In this document: piece by piece, positions 32,220 to 43,386 of the stretch
How positions within the stretch are numbered: the stretch's first letter is position 1
Layout: every line of letters begins with the position of its first letter
NCBI GenBank assembly: GCA_018382295.1
Contig: JAGZQF010000002.1
Location: forward strand, 38,459-102,458
Reading direction: 5' to 3'
Source: Collinsella sp.
GTDB lineage: Bacteria > Actinomycetota > Coriobacteriia > Coriobacteriales > Coriobacteriaceae
DNA length: 64,000 nucleotides
The notes under the pieces: model-generated
Told to the model about the DNA's origin: nothing
Databases searched by the model: none
The model's input: only the letters and a program-made list of their open reading frames with translations
Program-made: the position numbers and the translations under genes

Positions 32220-33739
32220 TGGTCCCTCCTTCCCTGGTACATCGCCGCCTCGAGCACGTGGTCCTGCGTCACTTGCTCGCTCTCGGCGACGTCAGCGATT
32301 GTACGCGCGATACGCACCAGGCGTACGATGCCGCGGCCCGTGAGATGCGTGCGTTTGGATAGGCCGAGTACGCATTTCTCGGCAGCATCATCGAGCTCGA
32401 AGGTCGAAACGACGCCGTCAATGGACCGCGTCTCGTCATCCTCGGCCTCGGCATCTGCATCGTCCATACGGGATTCGCGCCAAGCGCGAAAAGCGCGACC
32501 GCGCACAACGTAGTCACGTAACTCGGCCGACGACATACCCTCTGCGCCCTCGATAATCACTTGAGGGTCGGGACGGGTCACATCGATCATCATGTCGATA
32601 CGGTCGGCCAAAGGACCGCGCAGTTTAGACCGATAGCGCTCGACCATCGCCGCCGAGCAGCGACACGGTACCTCGCGATCGCCCAAAAAGCCGCAGGGGC
32701 AGGGATTGCTCGCAGCCAGCAGCTGAAAGCGCGACGGGAAGGTAAAAGCCCCATCGACGCGTACGATCCTCACGTAGCCGCGCTCGATGGGCTGACGCAG
32801 CGTCTGCAGCACGCCAGTGGGAAACTCGGCAAGCTCGTCCAAAAAGAGCACGCCGCCATGAGCAAGGCTGATCTCACCTGGGTGCACCGGGCGTCCTCCG
32901 CCAATGAGGCCCGCCGTTGAAATACTGTGATGGGGACTGCGGAAGGGCCGGTGCCCCGCCAACAAGCCATCAATGTTCTCACCCAAAACCGAATGGATGC
33001 ACAGCGCCTCCTGTTGATCCTCAACGGAAAGCTCGGGCAGGATGCCGGTCATACGACGCGCGAGCATCGTCTTGCCCGATCCCGGGGACCCGATCATGAG
33101 CAAGCCGAGTTCTCCTGCCGCCGCAAGCGCCATGCCGCGTTTAGCGACTTCCTGCCCCAGTACGTCGGCATAGTCGAGCTCAGGCTCAAAGGTCGCCTCG
33201 ACGCCCTCAGAATCCAGGTAGTGCCGCGCGGCATCGCCCATACCATGAGCAAGCTGAGACAAATGATCGATAAATCCGCAGTCAACGCCAGCAAGCGGCA
33301 CATGCTGGTCGGACCTGCCGGCGATAAAAGACAGCCCCATGTCGCGAGCCAGCAGCTGAAACGCCACCTCGCCCTTGACGGGAAGCACCGTACCGTCCAG
33401 ACCAAGCTCACCTGCGATAAGGCAGCGATCGAGGTTGTCACGGGGAATCTGCCCATCGGCCGCTAGAACCGCGATGGCGATGGGCAGGTCAAAGCCGCTA
33501 CCGGTCTTGCGGATATCGCCGGGTGCCAGGTTAACGGTAATGCCCGAGCGCGGGATCTCGAACCCGGCGGAGCGCATCGCGCAGCGAATACGACCGCGTG
33601 ACTCCATCACCTCCATACTCGGAATGCCGAGCATCTGGATGCCCGGAACGCCACCGGCAAGCGAGACCTCGACCGTGACGTGAATCGCCTCGACGCCGCG
33701 GATGCAGGCCGCGTGAACGGCAAACGTCTCGAACGCCAT
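32216..33739 (-). CDS. comM: AAA+ ATPase ComM / YifB (Mg chelatase-like)
   Basis: A 507-residue AAA+ protein. ComM of Vibrio is a branch-migration helicase that extends recombination during transformation. The N-terminal Lon-protease-like fold (AFETFAVHAACIRGVEAIHV) is followed by the Walker A LLMIGSPGSGKTMLARR and Walker B GGVLFLDELAEF. A zinc-like cysteine set lies in NPCPCGFLGDREVPCRCS. The ATG at 33739 overlaps the yraN stop as TGATG; the frame to 33937 upstream is unsupported. It sits between yraN and dprA. Confidence 0.93.
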   Translation of the reverse strand: MAFETFAVHAACIRGVEAIHVTVEVSLAGGVPGIQMLGIPSMEVMESRGRIRCAMRSAGFEIPRSGITVNLAPGDIRKTGSGFDLPIAIAVLAADGQIPRDNLDRCLIAGELGLDGTVLPVKGEVAFQLLARDMGLSFIAGRSDQHVPLAGVDCGFIDHLSQLAHGMGDAARHYLDSEGVEATFEPELDYADVLGQEVAKRGMALAAAGELGLLMIGSPGSGKTMLARRMTGILPELSVEDQQEALCIHSVLGENIDGLLAGHRPFRSPHHSISTAGLIGGGRPVHPGEISLAHGGVLFLDELAEFPTGVLQTLRQPIERGYVRIVRVDGAFTFPSRFQLLAASNPCPCGFLGDREVPCRCSAAMVERYRSKLRGPLADRIDMMIDVTRPDPQVIIEGAEGMSSAELRDYVVRGRAFRAWRESRMDDADAEAEDDETRSIDGVVSTFELDDAAEKCVLGLSKRTHLTGRGIVRLVRIARTIADVAESEQVTQDHVLEAAMYQGRRDQ

Positions 33740-34224
33740 CACGACACCTGCCAATCGAACGCGTTGTACTGGTGCTCGATCTCGGCGATATGTCCGCCGC
33801 GAATGGTGACGCCCACGGCATCGAAGCGAATCGCCTTGAGCGGATAATGCTCCATGAGATAGCAACTTGCGATGCGGCGGTAGCGGCGTTGCTTTTGGGC
33901 GTCCACGGCCTCCTCGGGAAAGACCCGCGTGCTGCAATCCAGTGCGACGCGTCTGGTCTTGACCTCGGCCATCACCACGACATCGTCAAGCTCATCGAGC
34001 AGCACCAGATCGGCTTCGCCCTCGGTGCAACGATAACCCTGCTCCAGCAAGGTGTAGCCGCGCTCGTTAAAGTAGTCGATGGTGATCAGCTCGCCCAGCA
34101 TGCCCAGCTCACGGGGACTGAGTCCCTTGATAAACTCGGGCGTCATCGCCCCGCAGTCGAGCTCGCCGTTTTCCCAACGCTCCTTGAGCTGCTGCGTCTT
34201 GCTCTTTTTGCTTGCGGCACTCAT
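33739..34224 (-). CDS. yraN: YraN family endonuclease-fold protein
   Basis: A 161-residue UPF0102/YraN protein with a restriction-endonuclease-like (Holliday resolvase) fold. It has LGMLGELITIDYFNERGYTLLEQGYRC, then EADLVLLDELDDVVVMAEVKTR, in which Glu-Asp and Glu-x-Lys form the PD-(D/E)xK-like site. The N terminus has about 40 extra residues. Biochemical function is not settled; the gene is usually next to rnhB and comM/dprA. The ATG at 34224 has AAAGGAG. It is first in yraN-comM-dprA-trmFO-xer, behind the shared competence box at 34296-34315. Confidence 0.88.
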   Translation of the reverse strand: MSAASKKSKTQQLKERWENGELDCGAMTPEFIKGLSPRELGMLGELITIDYFNERGYTLLEQGYRCTEGEADLVLLDELDDVVVMAEVKTRRVALDCSTRVFPEEAVDAQKQRRYRRIASCYLMEHYPLKAIRFDAVGVTIRGGHIAEIEHQYNAFDWQVS

Positions 34225-34295
34225 GGGGTCTCCTTTCCCGCACACTGCATTGCCCCGATGATGAGGGCACCTTTCATGCGGGTAAGTACAGGAAG

Positions 34296-34315
34296 CAAAC
34301 CAAAAGCTGACCAAA
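34296..34315 (-). promoter_or_regulatory. Putative competence box upstream of yraN-comM-dprA
   Basis: The minus strand reads TTTGGTCAGCTTTTGGTTTG, ending 72 bp before the yraN ATG and starting 8 bp past the rnhB terminator T tract. It matches the comEA box at 19 of 20 positions. No standard -10 follows in either case, so an activator or alternative sigma factor is inferred. Confidence 0.55.
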
Positions 34316-34322
34316 TGCCGTC

Positions 34323-34364
34323 AAAAAACGGGCCGTACGCAGCAATGGTGTTGCATACGGCCCG
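34323..34364 (-). terminator. Terminator after rnhB
   Basis: CGGGCCGTA pairs with TACGGCCCG and the inner GCAGCA/TGTTGC continues the stem. The minus strand then has TTTTTT. It ends rplS-rnhB and isolates the yraN operon. Confidence 0.85.
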
Positions 34365-34413
34365 CTACCAGCAGGTTTATAAAACCCCAGAGGTCCCTGT
34401 CTCCACAATTGGC

Positions 34414-35202
34414 CTAGAAAAGGCGCTCAGTCTGCAGAAAGTTTCCGCAAAAGCTCACGCGGTGCAGCGGACAAAGTCCATGTTTGCGAATGGCCTCGAT
34501 ATGCTCGGGGCTTGCATAGCCCTTCGACTCGGCCAGATGGTACTCGGGGTACTCGGCGTCGTACTCGACCATCATCTCGTCACGCGTGACCTTGGCCATG
34601 ATGGACGCCGCGGCGATACAGGCGATCTTGGCATCGCCCTTCACCACGTCGCGCTCATTGGGAACGGCGCCCAAGGGGTTGCCATCCATGAGGACGCAGT
34701 CGGGTTCAAGTCCCGTATCGGCCACGGCGCCCGCGACGGCAACGCGGATGGCGCGGGCCATACCCATCTCATCGATATCCTTAGGCGCGATATGGCAAAA
34801 ACCAATCGCCGTCGCCACCTCGGCAATCTTCACAGAGAGCAGCTCGCGGCGCGCCGGCGTGAGCTTTTTGGAATCGTTGATGCCCCAGACGCGCGGCTCC
34901 ATGGGAAGGCACACGGCACACACGGTTAAGGGACCCGCTACCGAGCCACGGCCCACCTCGTCGACACCAACGACCACCCCATCGCCGCCAAGCTCATGCA
35001 TAAGCTCGTACATGCCATTAACGCGCTCGCGCTCGGCAACCTCTTTGGCATGGCGTTTGAGGGCGCGTTCACAAGCCTTGATCACCTGCTGGCGCGGGTC
35101 CTCGCGATAATGCTCCACGAGGGCGGGGATCTCCTCAAACGTTGCGCTCGCCAGCTCTCCGGCAACCTGCGATGCCGAAACCGAGCTCGTCATATTGGCC
35201 AT
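34414..35202 (-). CDS. rnhB: Ribonuclease HII
   Basis: A 262-residue RNase HII that removes ribonucleotides from DNA and RNA primers. The catalytic Asp-Glu pair is in VVVGVDEVGRGSVAGPL. INDSKKLTPARRELL and VLMDGNPLG follow, and the C-terminal HLAESKGYASPEHIEAIRKHGLCPLHR is the RNase HII signature. An N-terminal extension of about 70 helical residues is present. The ATG at 35202 has AAGGAGGG. Confidence 0.95.
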   Translation of the reverse strand: MANMTSSVSASQVAGELASATFEEIPALVEHYREDPRQQVIKACERALKRHAKEVAERERVNGMYELMHELGGDGVVVGVDEVGRGSVAGPLTVCAVCLPMEPRVWGINDSKKLTPARRELLSVKIAEVATAIGFCHIAPKDIDEMGMARAIRVAVAGAVADTGLEPDCVLMDGNPLGAVPNERDVVKGDAKIACIAAASIMAKVTRDEMMVEYDAEYPEYHLAESKGYASPEHIEAIRKHGLCPLHRVSFCGNFLQTERLF

Positions 35203-35231
35203 ACCAGGCCCTCCTTGCATGCAAATCAGAT

Positions 35232-35261
35232 AAAAAGAAGGGCCACCCGAAGGTGACCCTT
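35232..35261 (-). terminator. Terminator between rplS and rnhB
   Basis: AAGGGCCACC pairs with GGTGACCCTT across a 4-nt loop, then TTTTTA follows on the minus strand, 34 bp past rplS. Confidence 0.8.
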
Positions 35262-35295
35262 ACGTCCAAACGAGTGGACAGACGCTGCGATCTTC

Positions 35296-35637
35296 TTAGC
35301 GCTTCTCGGGGATGCGAGCAGCCTTGCCCACCTTGTCGCGGAGGTAGTACAGCTTGGCGCGACGGACGCGACCATGACGAACGACCTCGAGCTTGGCGAT
35401 CTTGGGGCTGTGAAGCGGGAAGGTACGCTCAACACCGACACCGAAGGACATCTTGCGGACGGTGAAGGTCTCGCGGGCACCGGCGCCGGCCATGCGGATG
35501 ACGTCGCCCTGGAAGACCTGGATGCGTTCGCGGTCGCCTTCCTTAATGCGGTAGTGAACCTTGACGTTGTCGGCGACGCGAACCTGAGGAATATCCTCGC
35601 GGATCTGCTGACGCTCGATTGCGCGGATGTAATCCAT
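35296..35637 (-). CDS. rplS: 50S ribosomal protein L19
   Basis: A 113-residue L19 with DNVKVHYRIKEGDRERIQVFQGDVI and FTVRKMSFGVGVERTFPLHSPKI, both conserved in L19, ending with RRAKLYYLRDKVGKAARI. The ATG at 35637 has AAGGA seven bases upstream. It has its own strong promoter and a terminator behind it. In many actinobacteria it lies in the trmD-lepB-rplS-rnhB order; here glyQS and ppdK separate lepB from rplS. Confidence 0.96.
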   Translation of the reverse strand: MDYIRAIERQQIREDIPQVRVADNVKVHYRIKEGDRERIQVFQGDVIRMAGAGARETFTVRKMSFGVGVERTFPLHSPKIAKLEVVRHGRVRRAKLYYLRDKVGKAARIPEKR

Positions 35638-35706
35638 GTGCAATTCCTTACTCTTCTAGAGGTGCCGTACCACTCTGGCCGGCACGTAGTTGAACAAACG
35701 TATTCG

Positions 35707-35734
35707 AGTATACACGCGCGGGTTTCTGCTGCAA
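35707..35734 (-). promoter_or_regulatory. Promoter of rplS
   Basis: TTGCAG and TATACT lie 16 bp apart on the minus strand, 70 bp before the rplS ATG. Confidence 0.65.
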
Positions 35735-35780
35735 GAACAATTTTTTACGCAGACAAAAAGACAAAACCCGCACATGATAA

Positions 35781-35808
35781 CCGTCCGCCTCACGAATGAG
35801 ACGGACGG
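35781..35808 (-). terminator. Hairpin after ppdK
   Basis: CCGTCCG and CGGACGG flank an inner CTCA/TGAG pair with loop CGAA, 41 bp past the ppdK stop. The following T tract is poor. Confidence 0.55.
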
Positions 35809-35848
35809 CATGAAGGGGGGGCTACGTTAGGCGTCTGAACCCAAAACG

Positions 35849-38599
<2,751 letters not shown>

Positions 38600-38674
38600 G
38601 ATACTTCCCCTTCCATGCACTTACGCGCACGACCGTGGTAACGAATCGACCCGCCAGATGCGGGCCGTGAGGGA

Positions 38675-38703
38675 ACTATACGGCGGGTTTTGAGCAGGCT
38701 TAA
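38675..38703 (-). promoter_or_regulatory. Candidate ppdK promoter
   Basis: TTAAGC and TATAGT lie 17 bp apart on the minus strand, about 75 bp before the ppdK GTG. The -35 is poor. Phased repeats at 38722-38761 lie just upstream, consistent with an activated promoter. Confidence 0.45.
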
Positions 38704-38721
38704 GCAGAGGATGCGCGGTTT

Positions 38722-38761
38722 GGTAAACGTGCTAAAACTGGCGGTAAACGGTAGGTAAAGG
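38722..38761 (+). repeat. Three phased GGTAAA repeats upstream of ppdK
   Basis: GGTAAACG at 38722-38729 and 38743-38750, and GGTAAAGG at 38754-38761, start 21 and 11 bp apart, two turns and one turn of helix. They lie 19-58 bp upstream of the ppdK -35, in the gap after the PDRP gene, and resemble binding sites for a DNA-bending or two-component activator. Confidence 0.5.
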
Positions 38762-38848
38762 TGGTTACATTATGAAGATACCACTGTAAGAACGTGCAGG
38801 TCAGATGCGATATTTTTGCTAAATCGCTTTATCAAAATGCTGCTACTA

Positions 38849-39715
38849 TTAGGCTCGACGGGCGGCGCGGCGGGCACGGGCTTCTTGGATTTCCTCCAAG
38901 TGGCTAATGATCTCGGCAGCGCTTTCTTCGATGGCCTTGCCGTCGGTACGCACCACAAAGCAGCCTAGGCGCTTCATGAGCGCACGGGCTTCCTCGAGCT
39001 CGCTGTGCACGCTCTCGGGCTCGGCATAGGAGCCGGCAACGGCACGAGCGTAGTCATCGCCCAAGCGGCTATCGCGAATTTCGGAAATCACATCGACGGT
39101 CGAAATCAGGCCGAACAGGCGCATCGGGTCGACCTCGTAAATCGACTTGGGCGGCTCCATGCCATGCGCCAGTGGGACATTGGCGACCTTGTAGCCCTGA
39201 TAGGCCAAATACATCGACAGCGGCGTCTTGGACGTACGCGATACGCCCAGCAGCACGATATCGGCTCCCGACAGATCGTCGCAGCCGCGCCCGTCATCGT
39301 GCTCAACGAAATACTCCATGGCCTCGATGCGATGGAAATAGCGGTCATCGGTCTTGTGAATCACACCCGCGACGCCCTTGGGCGGCACACCGATGAGCGA
39401 CGACAGCACGGCAAGCGTCGGGCCAATCAGGTCGACCGAACGAATATGCAGCATGCCCAGGTAATCGAGCACGCGGGCGCGAAGCGCCGGATCGACAATG
39501 GTGTGGAACACGGCAATATCGCGATGGTCGGCATCGACGCGCGGGCCCACAAACGACTCCACCTGCTCCACCGAGGTCACCTTGGGCAGGCGCAAGAGAA
39601 GAAAAGCCCCTTCATCAAATTGCCCGGACGCCACAAGCACCACCTCACAAGCGGTATCACCGAGCGAGTCGGAGATAACGATAACGGTGGGACGAGCGGT
39701 GACCGGGCAATCCAT
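38849..39715 (-). CDS. PPDK regulatory protein (bifunctional kinase/phosphorylase)
   Basis: A 288-residue member of the DUF299 family (PDRP/PpsR). The enzyme inactivates PPDK by ADP-dependent phosphorylation of the Thr beside the catalytic His, and reactivates it with Pi. It shows VIVISDSLGDTACEVV at the N terminus, KTDDRYFHRIEAMEYFVEHDDG, and the P-loop-like LLGVSRTSKTPLSMYLA, all signatures. It lies 249 bp upstream of ppdK, so PPDK and not PEP synthetase is the likely target. The ATG at 39715 follows GGAG. Confidence 0.92.
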   Translation of the reverse strand: MDCPVTARPTVIVISDSLGDTACEVVLVASGQFDEGAFLLLRLPKVTSVEQVESFVGPRVDADHRDIAVFHTIVDPALRARVLDYLGMLHIRSVDLIGPTLAVLSSLIGVPPKGVAGVIHKTDDRYFHRIEAMEYFVEHDDGRGCDDLSGADIVLLGVSRTSKTPLSMYLAYQGYKVANVPLAHGMEPPKSIYEVDPMRLFGLISTVDVISEIRDSRLGDDYARAVAGSYAEPESVHSELEEARALMKRLGCFVVRTDGKAIEESAAEIISHLEEIQEARARRAARRA

Positions 39716-39749
39716 GCGGGGCTCCTTTAGCGCTTATGCGCAGGCTGGC

Positions 39750-41846
39750 TTACTTTTTGCGGGCAAGCTCACCGATGTTGGCGATGCCGGAGAAAACGGC
39801 CTCGAAGCGGTTGAGCAGCTTAAGGCGATTATCGCGGAGCTGCTCGTCCTTGTCCATGACCATGACCTCATCGAAGAAGCGGTCGATGGGCGCGCGCAGG
39901 GCGGCAAGGGCGGCAAATGCGGCCGGGTAATCCTCGGCAGCAAGGGCGGCATCGACAGCGGTCTGAGCAGCCTTGGAGGCATCGGCAAGCGCGAGCTCGA
40001 CCTCGCCCATCAGGCCGCGGTCGTACTCCGCACCCAGCTCGGGCTTGGAGATGTGTGCGGCGCGGGCATAGGCGGTCGCAAGGTTGTCGAACGTCTCGGC
40101 GTCGTTCTTGCGGGCCTCGTCGAGGGCGGCGCAGCGGGCGAAGAAGACGGACGGGGCGATGATGTGCACCGCGGAGACGGCGGCAACGGTATCGGCCGGG
40201 ATCTTTTCGTCGCGGGCCATGCTCACCAGGCGGCCATGGAAGAAGTCGCGAACCTGCTGGGCGACCTTGGCGGCGTCGAACTCAATGCCCTGCTCGCTAT
40301 AGAGCTCGAGGGCGAAGTCGATGAGCGACGTGGGGTCGATCGGCAGACGGTCGCGCAGGATGTTGATGATGCCGATAGCGGCACGACGCAGCGCGTAGGG
40401 GTCGGAGGAGCCGGTCGGGGGCTCGCCAATGGCAAAGATACCGGCGATGGTATCGAGCTTGTCGGCGCAGGCCACGATGCAGCCAGCGGTGCCCTCGGGC
40501 AGCTCGTCACCGGCAAAGCGGGGACGATAATGATCGCGAATGGCGTGGGCAACCTCGTCGTTCTCCCCCATCGCGGTGGCGTAGTAACCGCCCATCACGC
40601 CCTGCTGGCTCGTGAACTCGACGACGGCGTTGGATACCAAGTCGGCCTTGCACAGGTGCGCGGCGCGAGCGGCATCGGCGGCCAGGTGGGCGCCCAGATG
40701 GGCCTCGCGAGCGATGGCAAGCGCGAGTTGCTCAATGCGCTCGGACTTGGCGAGCACGCTACCGAGCTTCTCCTGGAAGGCAACCTTGGCCAGACGCTCA
40801 CGGAACTCGTCGAGGGAGATCTTCAGGTCCTCCTCGTAGAAGAACTTTGCGTCGTCCAGACGGGCGCGCACGACGCGCTCGTTGCCGTCGATCACGCGCT
40901 CGGCGTTCTCGGGCTTGCTGTTGGAGACGACCACGAACTCACGCGTGAGCTTGCCCTCGCCGTCATAGATCGGGAAGTAACGCTGGTTGGTGAGCATGGA
41001 CTCGCAGATGATCTCGTGCGGGACCTTGAGGAACTCCTCATCGAAGGTACCGACGAGCACCGTCGGCCACTCGCAGAGGTTAATGACCTCCTCGAAGACC
41101 TTCTTGGGCGTGTCGACATGACAGCCGGGGCGAGCGGCCTCGACCTCGGCGATGCCGGCAAGGATGGCCTCGCGACGACGCTCGGCAGAAAGCACGCCGG
41201 CGTCCTCGAGCACCTGCTCATAAACAGCGGGGCTGGCAACAACATGGTCGCCAGGGCCAAGTACGCGATGACCGCGCGTGGTGTTGCCGCTCGTCACGTC
41301 GGCAAACGACACGGGCACAACATCCTCGCCCAAAAGGCAGCAGATCCAGCGGACCGGACGAACAAAGGTCGCATGCTCGTGACCCCAGCGCTGGCTGCGG
41401 TAGTTGGGCCACTGCAGGCCGGCGATGGTCTTCTCGCACAGAGCGGTCAGAATCGGCGTAGCCGGTGCGGAGGGAATGTTCTTCTCGGCGAACACATACT
41501 CGCGACCGTCAGTGTCCTCGCGACGGACCAGGTCCTCGGCAGCCACACCGCACTTGCGGGCAAAGCCCTGGGCGGCCTTGGTGGCGTTACCGTCAGCGTC
41601 GAAGGCAATGTTGGCCGCGGGGCCACGCTTGACCTCATGGACTTCATCGGTCGCGGTGGCGACGTTAGCCACGAGCGCAGCCAGGCGGCGCGGGCTCGAG
41701 ATCACACGGACCTCGCCGTGGGCCAGACCGGCCTCGTCGAGACCCTTGGCAATCATGGAGCCAAGCTGCTTGACGGCATTGTTCAGCGGCGCGGAGGGCA
41801 TCTCCTCCGTACCGATCTCAAACAGGAAATCCTTAGCGTCTGCCAT
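39750..41846 (-). CDS. glyS: Glycyl-tRNA synthetase beta chain
   Basis: A 698-residue beta subunit of the bacterial alpha2beta2 enzyme; it binds and positions tRNA-Gly. It begins AKDFLFEIGTEEMPSAPL, a family signature, and contains RVIDGNERVVRARLDDAKFFYEEDLK. The C terminus has the anticodon-recognising helical part (AAFAALAALRAPIDRFFDEVMVMD). The ATG at 41846 is three bases after the glyQ stop, so the chains are co-translated. Confidence 0.95.
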   Translation of the reverse strand: MADAKDFLFEIGTEEMPSAPLNNAVKQLGSMIAKGLDEAGLAHGEVRVISSPRRLAALVANVATATDEVHEVKRGPAANIAFDADGNATKAAQGFARKCGVAAEDLVRREDTDGREYVFAEKNIPSAPATPILTALCEKTIAGLQWPNYRSQRWGHEHATFVRPVRWICCLLGEDVVPVSFADVTSGNTTRGHRVLGPGDHVVASPAVYEQVLEDAGVLSAERRREAILAGIAEVEAARPGCHVDTPKKVFEEVINLCEWPTVLVGTFDEEFLKVPHEIICESMLTNQRYFPIYDGEGKLTREFVVVSNSKPENAERVIDGNERVVRARLDDAKFFYEEDLKISLDEFRERLAKVAFQEKLGSVLAKSERIEQLALAIAREAHLGAHLAADAARAAHLCKADLVSNAVVEFTSQQGVMGGYYATAMGENDEVAHAIRDHYRPRFAGDELPEGTAGCIVACADKLDTIAGIFAIGEPPTGSSDPYALRRAAIGIINILRDRLPIDPTSLIDFALELYSEQGIEFDAAKVAQQVRDFFHGRLVSMARDEKIPADTVAAVSAVHIIAPSVFFARCAALDEARKNDAETFDNLATAYARAAHISKPELGAEYDRGLMGEVELALADASKAAQTAVDAALAAEDYPAAFAALAALRAPIDRFFDEVMVMDKDEQLRDNRLKLLNRFEAVFSGIANIGELARKK

Positions 41847-41849
41847 GGC

Positions 41850-42761
41850 TTACGCCACCTCGCCTTCCTGGTCGGCATTCTCGTTGACTCCGGCGACCTC
41901 GGCCATGTAGGCCTCGCAGCACGCCTTGGCGACGGCGCGGACGCGCAGGATGTAGTTGGCACGCTCGACCGCGGACAGGGCGCCGCGAGCATCGAGCAGG
42001 TTGAAAGCGTGGCTGCACTTCATGACGCAGTCATATGCCGGCAGCGGCAGCTTGCGCTCCAGGCAGGAATGGCACTCGGCCTCGTAGTCGTCAAACTTCT
42101 GACGCATCATCTCGACGTTGGCGACCTCAAAGTTATAGGCACTGAACTCGCGCTCGTTCTCGAGGAACACGTCGCCGTAGGTCATGGGCGTGCCGTCGGG
42201 CAGGTAGCTCCACACCAGGTCGTAGACCGAGTTGACGCCCTGGGCGTACATGGCGATACGCTCCAGGCCGTAGGTAATCTCAACGGGCACGGGGTCGACC
42301 TCGATGCCTCCCACCTGCTGGAAGTACGTAAACTGCGTGACCTCCATGCCATTGAGCCAGACCTCCCAGCCAAGGCCCCAGGCGCCAAGGGTCGGGCTCT
42401 CCCAGTCATCCTCGACAAAGCGGACGTCATGGTCGTTGGGATCCAGACCGATAGCGGCAAGAGACCCCAGGTAGAGCTCCTGGGCGTTAACCGGAGAAGG
42501 CTTGATGAGCACCTGGAACTGATAGTAGTGCTGCATGCGGTTGGGGTTCTCGCCGTAGCGGCCGTCGGCGGGACGGCGGCAGGGCTGCGCATAGCAGGTG
42601 CGCCACTCGGCGGGACCGAGCGAGCGCAGCGTGGTCGCGGTATGGAAGGTACCGGCACCGACCTCGGAGTCATAGGGCTGCATAATGACGCAGCCCTGCT
42701 CGCCCCAGTACTGCTGGAGGCGCAGGATGATGTCTTGGAAGGAAAGCGATGAAGCGTTCAT
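41850..42761 (-). CDS. glyQ: Glycyl-tRNA synthetase alpha chain
   Basis: A 303-residue catalytic alpha subunit that activates glycine and charges tRNA-Gly. It has LSFQDIILRLQQYWGEQGCVIMQPYD and EVGAGTFHTATTLRSLGP, ending motif 2 region NPNRMQHYYQFQVLIKPSP. FTYFQQVGGIEVDPVPVEITYG is the active-site floor. The upstream gap to lepB is only 59 bp, too small for a T-box, and holds a TATAGT box at 42808-42813. The glyQ-glyS-PDRP cluster continues to ppdK. Confidence 0.96.
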   Translation of the reverse strand: MNASSLSFQDIILRLQQYWGEQGCVIMQPYDSEVGAGTFHTATTLRSLGPAEWRTCYAQPCRRPADGRYGENPNRMQHYYQFQVLIKPSPVNAQELYLGSLAAIGLDPNDHDVRFVEDDWESPTLGAWGLGWEVWLNGMEVTQFTYFQQVGGIEVDPVPVEITYGLERIAMYAQGVNSVYDLVWSYLPDGTPMTYGDVFLENEREFSAYNFEVANVEMMRQKFDDYEAECHSCLERKLPLPAYDCVMKCSHAFNLLDARGALSAVERANYILRVRAVAKACCEAYMAEVAGVNENADQEGEVA

Positions 42762-42820
42762 GCCTCTAATATCCCCTCGTCGAAACGATTACACGGTTAG
42801 GTACTGTACTATAGCGGTTT

Positions 42821-43384
42821 TTAGTCGATAGCGCCGATGCGGTTGAGCGGCCAGTAGCGCACAAGCGCCACAGCGATCAAATCAGAGCGATCGACGGGAC
42901 CAAAGTAGCGGGAGTCAGCAGAGTTCTCGCGGTTGTCGCCCATCACCCACACGCACCCGTCGGGAACGGTGTAGGGATAGCTTACCTGAGCGCCGGGCGC
43001 TTGGACCGAAAGTGGCCAGCTCATGCCCGTCGTATAGTCCTCGTCGAGCGCTTGGCCGTCAACGACCACCTTGCCATCCTGCAGGTCGACCGTCTGCCCG
43101 GCCGTGGCAATAACACGCTTGACAAGAACATCATGCTCGGAGGTGCCATCGGGGTTGTGAAACACCACGATATCGCCCTGCTTGACGGGCTGACCGAGCT
43201 CGAGGCTCACCTTTTGTGCCAGGATCTGGTCGCCAATCTCGATCGTGGACTCCATGGAACCGGTGGGTACCACAAAGGGTTCGACCACAAACGAGCGAAT
43301 CAAGAAGGTAGCGACCAGTGCGATCGCGATGACCGCGATCCACTCAAAAGCGCCCCTCAACGCGGAATGCTGCGATGGAACCAT
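42821..43384 (-). CDS. lepB: Signal peptidase I
   Basis: A 187-residue membrane peptidase that cleaves Sec and Tat signal peptides outside the membrane. One N-terminal transmembrane helix (about residues 14-36) is followed by the Ser nucleophile in VPTGSMESTIEIGD. The Lys general base lies in VLVKRVIATAGQTV, and VWVMGDNRENSADSRYFGPV is box E. The ATG at 43384 follows GGAG; a GTG two codons upstream is possible. It is the last gene of rpsP-khpA-rimM-trmD-lepB. Confidence 0.95.
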   Translation of the reverse strand: MVPSQHSALRGAFEWIAVIAIALVATFLIRSFVVEPFVVPTGSMESTIEIGDQILAQKVSLELGQPVKQGDIVVFHNPDGTSEHDVLVKRVIATAGQTVDLQDGKVVVDGQALDEDYTTGMSWPLSVQAPGAQVSYPYTVPDGCVWVMGDNRENSADSRYFGPVDRSDLIAVALVRYWPLNRIGAID

Positions 43385-43386
43385 TC

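Noticed and set aside
39498..42752. 1084-residue plus-strand open frame opposite glyQ, glyS and the PDRP gene
   Set aside because: It spans three real genes on the other strand, and repetitive Gly/Val/Asp/Glu text shows no domain.
42762..42820. T-box riboswitch before glyQS
   Set aside because: Only 59 bp separate glyQ from lepB, with no stem I, specifier loop or TGGNACCGCG-type T-box sequence.
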